This document shows, one piece after another, positions 1-6,609 of a stretch of 6,657 nt of DNA. Made by a program: the position numbers and the translations under genes. Under the pieces are notes generated by a model. That model saw only the letters and a list, made by a program, of their open reading frames with translations. It did not search any database and was not told the origin of the DNA. Source of the DNA: Caryophanales bacterium UBA5732 (lineage in GTDB: Bacteria; Bacillota_I; Bacilli_A; Izemoplasmatales; Hujiaoplasmataceae); contig DIGC01000052.1 of the NCBI GenBank assembly GCA_002419445.1, positions 894 to 7,550 of the forward strand, read 5' to 3'. The first letter of the stretch is position 1. Every line of letters begins with the position of its first letter.

Positions 1-815
1 GCGTGAACGACACAGTCCATATCATTCGCTATCGCCGCCTCAACTAATTCACTTAACTCATTGTCATTAAAAGTAAGAATACCAATGTTTTCTAAATCGT
101 CATCGTAAGGTTCGTTTAAAGCAGCGGTCCTGCCACCTAAACTACCGTCCGCTAAAATCTTGAGCGGACCCATTTTGAGTTTTCCGAACTTTTGGTTTGC
201 GTACCCCTTTTTTATAAAGTCTCTTAATTCATCAATCGGCAGATTAACTTGTTCAACGATCCTAACATCAAGCAACCCCGCTTGATCAACTTCTTTAATC
301 GCTTCAATAACCAATTCATATGGAACCCCAAAAGATGAAAAATCGTCGGTAGCGATCTTTGTAATTCCATTTTCTAATAGAATCTGATTAGCATTGATTA
401 AATATCTTTTCAAATCTTCTTTTGTCGGTTTAGGCAAGGTTTTATAAATAAGAGCTAAAGCTTTCTCTGAGAAAATTCCGCTCTTATAATCAAAACTACC
501 GCCTTCGACTTGTTTTGTATCTTCAAAAATATTCATCAAATCGAGCATTTTTTGATTAACGACTGCCACATGACCGCAAATTCTAAATAGAACCACCGGT
601 TTCTTAATGCTTGATAAATCATCCTTTGTCGGCATTCTTCTTTCTTCTAAATTGTCTTGATTAAAACCTCTAGCGACCAAGACTTTTTGTTCGGAATTAT
701 TCAATAAATTAATTATGTCTTTAATGGACGTAACTTGATTAACATTAATGATTTCTTGATAATAACCAATTCCCATCATATGAGCATGGGAGTCAATAAA
801 TGCAGGAATTCTCAT
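1..815 (-). CDS. YtcJ-like metal-dependent amidohydrolase (Amidohydro_3 type), N-terminal part; 3' end outside window
   Basis: The first 271 codons are visible, and the gene continues past the left edge (the last partial codon is GC-, Ala). The protein starts MRIPAFIDSHAHMMGIGYY, so the metal-binding HxH motif is at residues 10 and 12. Further YtcJ-family landmarks follow: RGFNQDNLEERRMPT, a RICGH motif (His82), KILADGSLGGRTAALNEPY (Lys219, Asp222, Arg229), and VVHA at the cut edge, where the family's next metal-ligand His lies. Family members are TIM-barrel hydrolases acting on amide or related C-N bonds, mostly cytoplasmic; the substrate cannot be told from sequence. The usual N-terminal beta-sandwich of about 50 residues is absent: the protein starts at the first barrel strand, and an upstream in-frame TGA at 840-842 leaves no room for it. 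The ATG at 813-815 has a strong Shine-Dalgarno (TGAGGTGA) 5 nt upstream. The family call is firm; the substrate is unknown. Confidence 0.9.
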   Translation of the reverse strand, partial: MRIPAFIDSHAHMMGIGYYQEIINVNQVTSIKDIINLLNNSEQKVLVARGFNQDNLEERRMPTKDDLSSIKKPVVLFRICGHVAVVNQKMLDLMNIFEDTKQVEGGSFDYKSGIFSEKALALIYKTLPKPTKEDLKRYLINANQILLENGITKIATDDFSSFGVPYELVIEAIKEVDQAGLLDVRIVEQVNLPIDELRDFIKKGYANQKFGKLKMGPLKILADGSLGGRTAALNEPYDDDLENIGILTFNDNELSELVEAAIANDMDCVVH

Positions 816-820
816 AAGTT

Positions 821-828
821 TCACCTCA
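821..828 (-). promoter_or_regulatory. Ribosome binding site of the amidohydrolase gene
   Basis: The minus strand reads TGAGGTGA, then AACTT, then ATG. This is a near-perfect anti-SD match at 5 nt spacing. It fixes the ATG at 813-815 as the start and shows that the short N-terminus is not an annotation artefact. Confidence 0.8.
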
Positions 829-833
829 AATTT

Positions 834-842
834 ATTATATCA
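834..842 (-). promoter_or_regulatory. Extended -10 promoter element for the amidohydrolase gene
   Basis: The minus strand reads TGATATAAT, a perfect extended -10 (TGnTATAAT), directly after the T-tract of the exporter terminator. No good -35 is present: the best is TTGTAG at 859-864 with a 19-nt spacer, inside the terminator stem. Transcription would start near 827, giving a leader of roughly a dozen bases with the Shine-Dalgarno at its very 5' end. The motif match is seen; promoter activity is inferred. AT-rich DNA makes chance matches fairly common. Confidence 0.45.
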
Positions 843-844
843 TT

Positions 845-878
845 AAAAAAAGAAAAACCTACAAAATATGCAGGTTTT
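845..878 (-). terminator. Intrinsic terminator of the ABC exporter operon
   Basis: On the minus strand AAAACCTGCA (869-878) pairs with TGTAGGTTTT (854-863) as a 10-bp stem with one G-T wobble and a 5-nt loop TATTT. The T-rich tail TCTTTTTTT follows. The first stem base overlaps the TAA stop (877-879) of the second exporter gene. It should end exporter transcription and isolate the amidohydrolase gene downstream. Confidence 0.85.
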
Positions 879-2727
879 ATCGTTTTGAGAGTTCTAACAT
901 CTCTTCAGAATATTGATTAGTATAAAGTTTGTAATAAGCTTCCTTCTTTTTAATTAATTCACGGTGTGTTCCTGATTCGATAATTTGACCGCCATCAAGG
1001 ACTAAAATTAAATCGCTATGAACAATCGTTGATAGTCTATGAGCGACAATGAACGAGGTCCGACCTTTAAGTAATTTATTAATTGCGGTTTGAATCAATT
1101 GTTCCGTTTCTGTATCGACCGAAGATGTCGCTTCATCCAAGATTAAGATCTTCGGGTCAGCTAAAATCGCTCTAGCGAAAGAAACTAACTGTTTTTGACC
1201 AACAGATAATCTTGATCCACCTTCACCGCATTCAGTATTATAACCATCTTCAAATTTCATAATAAAACTATGAGCTTCTACTGCTTTAGCTGCTTCGATT
1301 ACTTCCTCATCGGTCGCCTTTAAGTTGCCATAACGAATATTTTCCATAACGCTACCGCTGAATAAATGCGGAGTCTGTAAAACATATCCGAGATTGGAGT
1401 GTAACCACCCAATTGATCTTTCGCGGTAATCAACGTCGTCAACTAAAATTTCACCTGCCGTCGGTTCATAGAATCGAGATATCAGATTCACAATCGTTGT
1501 TTTACCAGCTCCGGTATGACCTACCAAAGCTACTGATTGACCAGCCTTAACTTTTAAATTGAAATCGGTTAAAACCGTCTCGCCTACATTGTATTTAAAA
1601 CTGACGTTCTTAAACTCTACTTTACCAATTAACGGTTCAAAATTTTCTCTTTTATATTCAAAAATTGTTCCATATTTAGCGATTACCTCTTCTTTGTCTA
1701 CAATATCAGGTTCAGTTTCGATCAATGAAACAATGCGTTCAGCCGAAGCCTGCGCTTGTTGGAAACGAGCATAGAAGTTCGCAATGTTATTAACTGGGTC
1801 AAAGAACTGCCAGACGTAATTGGTGAACAAATATAATGTACCAACGCTAATCGCTCCAGTAATTACCATATTACCACCAACATTATAAACTAATGCCATG
1901 CCGATAAAGATAATGAATAACATCGTTGGAAAGAACACTGCTTGAATTAAGTGAGCTCTTATGGATTGTTTGCGCATATCGGAAGTTAAAATATCAAACT
2001 CATGATAATTTTGTTCTTCCAAAACAAGCGTCTTTGTTGTGACGGCACCAGTAATATCTTCATTAAAAGCTCCGGTAATCTTCGAATTAACTTTTCTAAT
2101 TGAACGGTAAGCCTTTAAAATATACTTTCTAAAAAAGATTGATACAGCTGTTAAAATTGGCACAACCGCTAAAATTACTATTGCTAACTGCCAGTTGATG
2201 ATAAACATAAAGATGGTTAAGAAAACCATCAAAAACACACCCCAAACCAAATCAATCAAACCCCATGATAATACTTCACTTAGGTTTCTTGAATCTGAAG
2301 TCATTCTTGCCATAATCCAGCCGACTCTTGTTCTGTCATAATAGGAAAACGGTAGTTCTTGCAAATGATTAAAAGCTTTCTCTCTAATACTAAATGCTAA
2401 CTCATTTTGGATTCTACCGGCATAGATAATAAATAAATATACCATTGTAGCTTGAACTATCATAAAAATCACAAAATAAGTAATAAGTAGAGGTAATTTA
2501 GAAAAATCGACAACCGTACTATCAATATTCGGTCGAATAATATCATCAATAGCGAAAGCTGAAATATATGGATAAATAATATCAGTAATAGCTAAGACCA
2601 TAACCGCTAATAACCCTAAGATAGCAGTCTTTTTCAAAGGTTTCATAAACATAAAAATCTTTTTCCATACTAACCAATCAAACTTCTGGGACGTGAAGTT
2701 CTCTTCATCTTGAAGATAATCACTCAT
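877..2727 (-). CDS. ABC exporter half-transporter, canonical-site subunit of a heterodimeric pair (BmrD/YheH/LmrD-like)
   Basis: This 616-residue protein has an N-terminal six-helix exporter membrane domain (about 30-330) and a C-terminal ATPase domain (about 370-600). Motifs are Walker A GHTGAGKT (403-410), Q-loop Gln451, signature LSVGQ (507-511), Walker B ILILDE with catalytic Glu532, D-loop SSVD and switch His563. Glutamate in Walker B with a degenerate LSVGQ signature is the pattern of the BmrD/YheH/LmrD/TM288 partner. It should pair with the upstream gene product in the cytoplasmic membrane and couple ATP hydrolysis to export, probably of drugs or other hydrophobic compounds; the substrate is not readable. 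Start choice: I prefer ATG 2725-2727, with GGTGAG 4 nt upstream and 1 nt beyond the upstream stop. An ATG at 2737-2739 would add MVSK and overlap the upstream gene, but its purine-rich AGAAGAGG abuts it with no spacer. A strong terminator follows the stop. Confidence 0.95.
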   Translation of the reverse strand: MSDYLQDEENFTSQKFDWLVWKKIFMFMKPLKKTAILGLLAVMVLAITDIIYPYISAFAIDDIIRPNIDSTVVDFSKLPLLITYFVIFMIVQATMVYLFIIYAGRIQNELAFSIREKAFNHLQELPFSYYDRTRVGWIMARMTSDSRNLSEVLSWGLIDLVWGVFLMVFLTIFMFIINWQLAIVILAVVPILTAVSIFFRKYILKAYRSIRKVNSKITGAFNEDITGAVTTKTLVLEEQNYHEFDILTSDMRKQSIRAHLIQAVFFPTMLFIIFIGMALVYNVGGNMVITGAISVGTLYLFTNYVWQFFDPVNNIANFYARFQQAQASAERIVSLIETEPDIVDKEEVIAKYGTIFEYKRENFEPLIGKVEFKNVSFKYNVGETVLTDFNLKVKAGQSVALVGHTGAGKTTIVNLISRFYEPTAGEILVDDVDYRERSIGWLHSNLGYVLQTPHLFSGSVMENIRYGNLKATDEEVIEAAKAVEAHSFIMKFEDGYNTECGEGGSRLSVGQKQLVSFARAILADPKILILDEATSSVDTETEQLIQTAINKLLKGRTSFIVAHRLSTIVHSDLILVLDGGQIIESGTHRELIKKKEAYYKLYTNQYSEEMLELSKR

Positions 2728-2728
2728 T

Positions 2729-4567
2729 TTACTCACCATCCTCTTCTATTTGAAAATTAATTTGCGATTGAATTGCCCAAATATTCTTATATAAACCATC
2801 ACGATTAATCAAATCTTGATGTTTTCCGCTTTCTTTTATTTGACCATTTTCAATCACTAAGATTCGATCAGCTTCACTAGCTGTGGTGATTCTATGGGTA
2901 ATAATAAAGACAGTGGAATTCTTCCATTCTTGTTGCAAAGCTCTTCTGATTTGAATATCTGTTTCTGTATCAACCGCGGATAAAGAATCATCAAAAACTA
3001 ATATCGGTTTTGGTTTCAACAACATTCTGGCAATCGCAACACGTTGTTTTTGACCACCGGAAAGGGTTACTCCTCGTTCACCGACTAAAGTCTGATATCC
3101 TTTTTCAAAATTCATGATATCATTGTGTACTTGCGCAATTTTCGCAACACTTGATACCTTATTTAAATCCGATGTAGAATCGGATATTTTAATATTTTCT
3201 TCGACAGATTTAGAGAAAAGAAACGGTTCTTGTAAAATCACGCCGACATTTCTTCTTAAGTAATGTTTTTCAATATCCTTAATTTCCACCCCGTCAATTA
3301 AAATCTGTCCTTTTTGATAATCTAACAATCTGATTAAAAGATTCATCAAAGTACTCTTACCTGAACCGGTCTTTCCAATAATCGCGACTGTTTCACCTTG
3401 TTTAGCTTCAAAGCTAATATCAGTAATTTGATCTTCTTTAGAATCCGCAAACTTAAAAGACACGTTTTTAAACTCAACGTTACCTTTAATTTCCGGTTCC
3501 AATTTATTTTCTTCGCCAACATACTCGCCGGGATTAGACATGATGTGATCTAAACGTGATATTGATACCACTGTTTTTGAAAAATCACCGACTAATCTTC
3601 CTAATTGACGCATTGGCCAAATAATGTTACCTGCATAAGCTAAAAACGCTGTGTAGACCCCGATGCTAATAATTTCTTTTGAGGCGTAAATAATCCCAAT
3701 AATCGCAATAATAAAGAACTGAATAAACGATAAAAAGTCAGTTGAACTCCAGAAAAAAGCCATCTTCTTAACTAACCTTAAATCGGAATCTGTATATTTG
3801 CGATTTAAATTTCGGAATTTTTCAACTTCATATGCTTCATTAGCGAAAGCCTTAACGACTCTAGCTCCACTTACATTCTCTTGAACATGGGTTGTCATCT
3901 GCGCTTCATTTTTTTCAATCTCAGTAAACATCTTTTCAACTTTATTAAAATATAAAGCGGCACTAATTAATAAGATTGGCGCAATAATCAATGAAACCCA
4001 CATAATAGTAATATTCAGTCTTGACATTTGATAAATTGAAAATCCTACTAACAATACCAGTCTAGCTACTTCAATGCTCTGTTCGGAAATAAAGCGTTTA
4101 TACATCTCGACGTCAGTTGTACAACGTTGGATAATATCACCGGTTTCCGAATGTGATTGAAAATAATAATCGGCGTCTCTTAATTTCTTATATAAATTAT
4201 TTCTTAACTTATACGCTGTTTTTTCCGCGAATAATCCGCTTATCCCTCTTTCAACAAAGATAAATAAAGCTCTGATAAAAGAAAGTAAAAGGATTAACAA
4301 CGCCGCCAGCAACAATTGTTTTGGCAAAGTATCCGCTTTAATCAAATCCGTCAAGTAAACCGGAAGTTTCGATTCGCCATCTCCTAAGATAACGTCAATA
4401 ATGTGTTGACCGAATAACGGGGTTAAAGTTCTTAAATATGATACTATCAATAATGATCCCAAAGCAGGTATTAACAATAACGAATGTTTTCCCATCCATT
4501 TAAACATTAACCACAAATGTTTTAATATATTCCGCTTTGGTTTATCTATTTTTTTTATGTCTTCCAA
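2729..4567 (-). CDS. ABC exporter half-transporter, degenerate-site subunit of a heterodimeric pair (BmrC/YheI/LmrC-like)
   Basis: This 612-residue protein has six predicted membrane helices (roughly 28-45, 85-107, 165-180, 187-208, 276-295, 300-317) and a C-terminal ATPase domain (about 360-600). Motifs are Walker A GKTGSGKS (398-405), Q-loop Gln446, canonical signature LSGGQ (502-506), Walker B ILVFDD, D-loop SAVD and switch His558. The residue after Walker B Asp526 is Asp527 instead of the catalytic Glu, as in BmrC/YheI/LmrC/TM287. The site built from its Walker motifs and the partner's LSVGQ is therefore expected to hydrolyse ATP poorly; the opposite site (partner Glu532 plus this LSGGQ) is the active one. 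It is membrane-bound and the substrate is unknown. The start is TTG (4565-4567) with AGGGGG 8 nt upstream. TAG at 4580-4582 closes the frame upstream and the next in-frame ATG is codon 21, too far in. It is coupled to the next gene. Confidence 0.95.
   Translation of the reverse strand: MEDIKKIDKPKRNILKHLWLMFKWMGKHSLLLIPALGSLLIVSYLRTLTPLFGQHIIDVILGDGESKLPVYLTDLIKADTLPKQLLLAALLILLLSFIRALFIFVERGISGLFAEKTAYKLRNNLYKKLRDADYYFQSHSETGDIIQRCTTDVEMYKRFISEQSIEVARLVLLVGFSIYQMSRLNITIMWVSLIIAPILLISAALYFNKVEKMFTEIEKNEAQMTTHVQENVSGARVVKAFANEAYEVEKFRNLNRKYTDSDLRLVKKMAFFWSSTDFLSFIQFFIIAIIGIIYASKEIISIGVYTAFLAYAGNIIWPMRQLGRLVGDFSKTVVSISRLDHIMSNPGEYVGEENKLEPEIKGNVEFKNVSFKFADSKEDQITDISFEAKQGETVAIIGKTGSGKSTLMNLLIRLLDYQKGQILIDGVEIKDIEKHYLRRNVGVILQEPFLFSKSVEENIKISDSTSDLNKVSSVAKIAQVHNDIMNFEKGYQTLVGERGVTLSGGQKQRVAIARMLLKPKPILVFDDSLSAVDTETDIQIRRALQQEWKNSTVFIITHRITTASEADRILVIENGQIKESGKHQDLINRDGLYKNIWAIQSQINFQIEEDGE
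2732..2737 (-). promoter_or_regulatory. Ribosome binding site deciding the start of the second exporter gene
   Basis: GGTGAG is formed by the last two sense codons (Gly-Glu) of the first exporter gene. The stop TAA, one A, and then ATG 2725-2727 follow. The layout favours the inner ATG over the one 12 nt upstream and is typical of translational coupling between subunits needed in equal amounts. Confidence 0.65.
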
Positions 4568-4575
4568 AATAAATT

Positions 4576-4581
4576 CCCCCT
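4576..4581 (-). promoter_or_regulatory. Ribosome binding site for the TTG start of the first exporter gene
   Basis: The minus strand reads AGGGGG, then AATTTATT (8 nt), then TTG. The site lies just after the T5 run of the argS-end hairpin, so an RNA fold there could affect access to it. It supports TTG initiation, since no ATG is in reach. Confidence 0.65.
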
Positions 4582-4615
4582 AAAAAGCAAGTTCTACATT
4601 TTCTTAATAACTTGC
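4582..4615 (-). terminator. Possible weak intrinsic terminator overlapping the end of argS
   Basis: GCAAGTT (4609-4615 on the minus strand) pairs perfectly with AACTTGC (4587-4593) across a 15-nt loop that contains the argS stop TAG, followed by TTTTT (4582-4586). The stem is 7 bp, the loop is long and the T-run is short, so termination is probably partial. It could reduce read-through from argS into the exporter genes or act on the adjacent ribosome binding site. The inverted repeat is seen; its function is inferred. Confidence 0.5.
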
Positions 4616-6294
4616 ATCCCCAATAAATTCATGCCTTCATCAAGAATATTGCGAATTATTGAAATTAAGCATAATTTTGTATTTCGCTCAATTTCATCTT
4701 CGACCATAATCTTCTCTTTAGCATAAAAACTATTAAAATAAGTCGCTAAATTCAATAAATATTTCGCTAATACCGACGGCGAATATTCTTCTTTAGCCTT
4801 AACTAAAATCTCTTCATATTGAGCAATAGTTTTGATTAAGTCAAAACTATGATCATTGGTAAATAATTGATAATCAATCTTCTCACAGTTAAATTCGTTT
4901 TCTTCTAACAAAGAAGTAATCCTAACTGATGTGTATTGTAAATAAGGGCCTGTTTGTCCAATAAAATTGACCATATCCTGTAAGTTGAATTCAATGTCAT
5001 TAATCCGGTGATTCTTTAAATCATTAAAGATGATAGCGGAAACTCCAATTTTTTGAGCAATTTCCTCTTTATTAGCTAAAGTCGGATTTTTTTCATTGAT
5101 ATAATCTAATGATAGATTAACCGCTTCAACTAATACATCATCTAATTTAACAATGCTACCCTTACGAGTAGACATCTTTTTCCCGTCTTGTAAGACTAAA
5201 CCAAAATTTATATGGTGAATATCTTGATAATAGTCATAACCCATTTTTTTAACTACGGCTTTAAGTTGTTCAAAATGCAGTTTTTGTTCATTCCCGACAA
5301 CATATAAAACTTCATCAAAGTTATAGGTGTTTTTTCGGTAAAATAAAGCGGCTAAATCCCTAGTGATATAAAGCGTAGAACCATCGCTTTTCTGAATTAA
5401 TGCCGGTGGCATTTCTTCACCTAGTTCAACAATCATCGCACCTTCATCTTTAACTAAAAGCCCTTTGACAGTTAATTCATCCACGACAGCTTGCATTTTA
5501 TCGTTATAAAAAGCTTCGCCATTATATGAATCAAAATGAACATTAAGCATTTCGTAGACCTTCATATACTCAGCCAAGGACACTTCACGGAAGTGTTCCC
5601 ATAGTTTATAGTATTCCTTATGTCCTAATTCTAAATCTTTAAAAATCTCTCTCGCTTTATCATCAATTTCCGGGTGTTTTTTTACCAGTTCATGAAACTC
5701 AACATACAGTTTAACTAATTCTTCAATTGGGTTTTCGTCAACTTTTGCTTTATCGCCGAAATTTAAATAAGCATAGATGATTTTCCCGAATTGGGTTCCA
5801 AAATCGCCTAAGTGATTAATTCTTACGACTTTATAACCTAATTTCTCGAGGATATTCCCAATTGCATGTCCGATAATCGTTGAGCGAAGATGGCCAACCG
5901 AAAATGGCTTGGCAATATTTGGTGATGAATAATCGATCACAATGGTCTTGCCATTACCAAAATCTAGTTTGTTTAATCCGATAACTTGTTTATCTCTAAT
6001 TACATCCTTGGAAAATGTTAGTCGATTAAGAGTAAGATTAATAAATCCGCCGATTTTATTGATTTCCGCAAATAAATGTTTAACCGAAGTTTTTCCTAAT
6101 GCTTTAATAACTTCATCAACAACTTCGTTTAGTGGTTTTTTCACGGTCTTAACAATCGAAAAAACCGGGATTGAGATATCTCCTAAATTATTGGATTTAG
6201 GTTCCTCCACCACCACATTAATCGCTTGGTTATAAAGTTCAGTCAAACTACTTTCCAGTTCAACCCTTATCGTATTTTTAATTTTATCAATCAT
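4594..6294 (-). CDS. argS: Arginyl-tRNA synthetase (ArgS)
   Basis: ArgS is a cytoplasmic class I aminoacyl-tRNA synthetase that ATP-dependently charges tRNA-Arg. The 566 residues match the family length. In order they hold an N-terminal tRNA-binding domain (about 1-100), the catalytic Rossmann domain with SPNIAKPFSVGHLRS carrying the HIGH-equivalent SVGH (132-135), a GDFGTQFGK segment, KMSTRKG as the KMSKS loop (373-379), and the DALR anticodon-binding domain from TGPYLQYTSVR to the end. The C-terminus LLGMQVIKKM matches the usual ArgS ending with a terminal Met. The AKPFxxGHLRSTIIG form of motif 1 is that of the ArgS group shared by some Firmicutes and eukaryotes, not the NPTGxLHxGH form of B. 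subtilis. ATG 6292-6294 is chosen as the start because GGAG lies 8 nt upstream and MIDKIKNTI matches typical ArgS N-termini. A TTG at 6313-6315 would add seven residues without support. The stop is TAG. Confidence 0.97.
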   Translation of the reverse strand: MIDKIKNTIRVELESSLTELYNQAINVVVEEPKSNNLGDISIPVFSIVKTVKKPLNEVVDEVIKALGKTSVKHLFAEINKIGGFINLTLNRLTFSKDVIRDKQVIGLNKLDFGNGKTIVIDYSSPNIAKPFSVGHLRSTIIGHAIGNILEKLGYKVVRINHLGDFGTQFGKIIYAYLNFGDKAKVDENPIEELVKLYVEFHELVKKHPEIDDKAREIFKDLELGHKEYYKLWEHFREVSLAEYMKVYEMLNVHFDSYNGEAFYNDKMQAVVDELTVKGLLVKDEGAMIVELGEEMPPALIQKSDGSTLYITRDLAALFYRKNTYNFDEVLYVVGNEQKLHFEQLKAVVKKMGYDYYQDIHHINFGLVLQDGKKMSTRKGSIVKLDDVLVEAVNLSLDYINEKNPTLANKEEIAQKIGVSAIIFNDLKNHRINDIEFNLQDMVNFIGQTGPYLQYTSVRITSLLEENEFNCEKIDYQLFTNDHSFDLIKTIAQYEEILVKAKEEYSPSVLAKYLLNLATYFNSFYAKEKIMVEDEIERNTKLCLISIIRNILDEGMNLLGMQVIKKM

Positions 6295-6302
6295 CTTATC
6301 AA

Positions 6303-6306
6303 CTCC
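6303..6306 (-). promoter_or_regulatory. Ribosome binding site of argS
   Basis: GGAG is followed by TTGATAAG (8 nt) and ATG at 6292-6294. It settles the start in favour of this ATG over the upstream TTG at 6313-6315. Confidence 0.6.
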
Positions 6307-6319
6307 ATCTTTCAATAGT

Positions 6320-6328
6320 ATTTTAGCA
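6320..6328 (-). promoter_or_regulatory. Candidate extended -10 promoter for argS
   Basis: The minus strand reads TGCTAAAAT, an extended -10 with one mismatch to TATAAT, in the short gap between the ABC-F fragment and argS. No recognisable -35 lies 16-18 nt upstream. If used, transcription starts near 6313 with a leader of about 20 nt that includes the GGAG site. This is tentative, since argS may simply be co-transcribed with the upstream gene. Confidence 0.35.
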
Positions 6329-6329
6329 C

Positions 6330-6344
6330 AATAATCGGATTATT
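6330..6344 (-). repeat. 15-nt perfect palindrome (AATAATC-C-GATTATT) upstream of argS
   Basis: AATAATC and its exact reverse complement GATTATT flank a single central C at 6337. The palindrome covers the TAA stop (6340-6342) of the upstream frame and ends just before the candidate argS -10. It is mostly AT and has no T-run after it, so it is a poor terminator. It could be an operator, or chance in AT-rich DNA. Confidence 0.35.
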
Positions 6345-6609
6345 CGCTTGAAATATCGAATTCTTCCAGTTTTATGTACAAATCCTCTAATTCTTGTTCC
6401 TTAATCCTGATTAATTCTTCTTTTTGCCGATAAATATTTTTATCGAGATAAATTTCTTCTAAAAAAAGCGATTCGTGAAGCATTTTTAATTCTTCTTCAA
6501 CTTTTGCGATATTTTTTTCCAAATTATCTCTAACTTTAATCGCATTATCTTTGATTTTTTTCTTCTTTTCTACCTTTTTTTCCGTAACTTGAGTCTTCAA
6601 ACTATTCAT
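6340..6609 (-). CDS. Detached coiled-coil C-terminal domain (CTD) of an ABC-F ATPase, cut off by an in-frame stop
   Basis: This frame of 89 codons runs from ATG 6607-6609 to TAA 6340-6342. The protein has a basic linker (VEKKKKIK, about 13-20), then helix 1 (about 22-47, LEKNIAKVEEELKML), a turn around 48-57, and helix 2 (about 58-84, ELEDLYIKLEEF). This two-helix antiparallel coiled coil is the layout of the ABC-F C-terminal domain (ABC_tran_CTD type), including the typical ELEELYxxLEE ending. The preceding sequence, in the same frame, is an ABC-F ending broken only by TAA, so this is most likely the tail of that gene and not an independent one. The start ATG directly follows the stop (TAA-ATG) and no Shine-Dalgarno sits at normal spacing, so separate expression would need termination-reinitiation or stop read-through. 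The frame is otherwise intact, which suggests a recent mutation, a sequence error, or retained use. I am confident in the domain call and unsure of expression. Confidence 0.75.
   Translation of the reverse strand: MNSLKTQVTEKKVEKKKKIKDNAIKVRDNLEKNIAKVEEELKMLHESLFLEEIYLDKNIYRQKEELIRIKEQELEDLYIKLEEFDISSE

Noticed and set aside
735..920. Open frame of 61 codons on the plus strand
   Set aside because: It runs antisense across the amidohydrolase start, the terminator and the end of the exporter gene, has no good ribosome binding site, and resembles no family.
1559..1774. Open frame of 71 codons on the plus strand
   Set aside because: It is the antisense shadow of the ATPase domain of the second exporter gene.
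2728..2739. Longer start for the second exporter gene at ATG 2737-2739
   Set aside because: The purine-rich site directly abuts this ATG with no spacer, while GGTGAG fits ATG 2725-2727. It is not excluded, only less likely.
4549..4560. A8 tract in codons 4-7 of the first exporter gene as a slippage or phase-variation site
   Set aside because: Runs of this length are ordinary at Lys-rich spots in AT-rich genomes, the frame is intact, and no alternative upstream start in another frame would benefit.
4665..4705. Promoter for the exporter genes inside the argS 3' end (minus strand TTGAGC, 17 nt, TTAATT with TGC before it)
   Set aside because: The -10 matches TATAAT at only three of six positions. 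Spacing is right, but such matches are expected by chance in this AT-rich DNA.
5942..6235. Open frame of 97 codons on the plus strand
   Set aside because: It is the antisense shadow of the argS N-terminal region. Its leucine/serine/threonine-rich, low-complexity product is typical of such shadows.
6295..6315. Longer argS start at TTG 6313-6315
   Set aside because: The extra seven residues (MKDGVDK) have no match to ArgS N-termini, and the GGAG site is correctly spaced for ATG 6292-6294.
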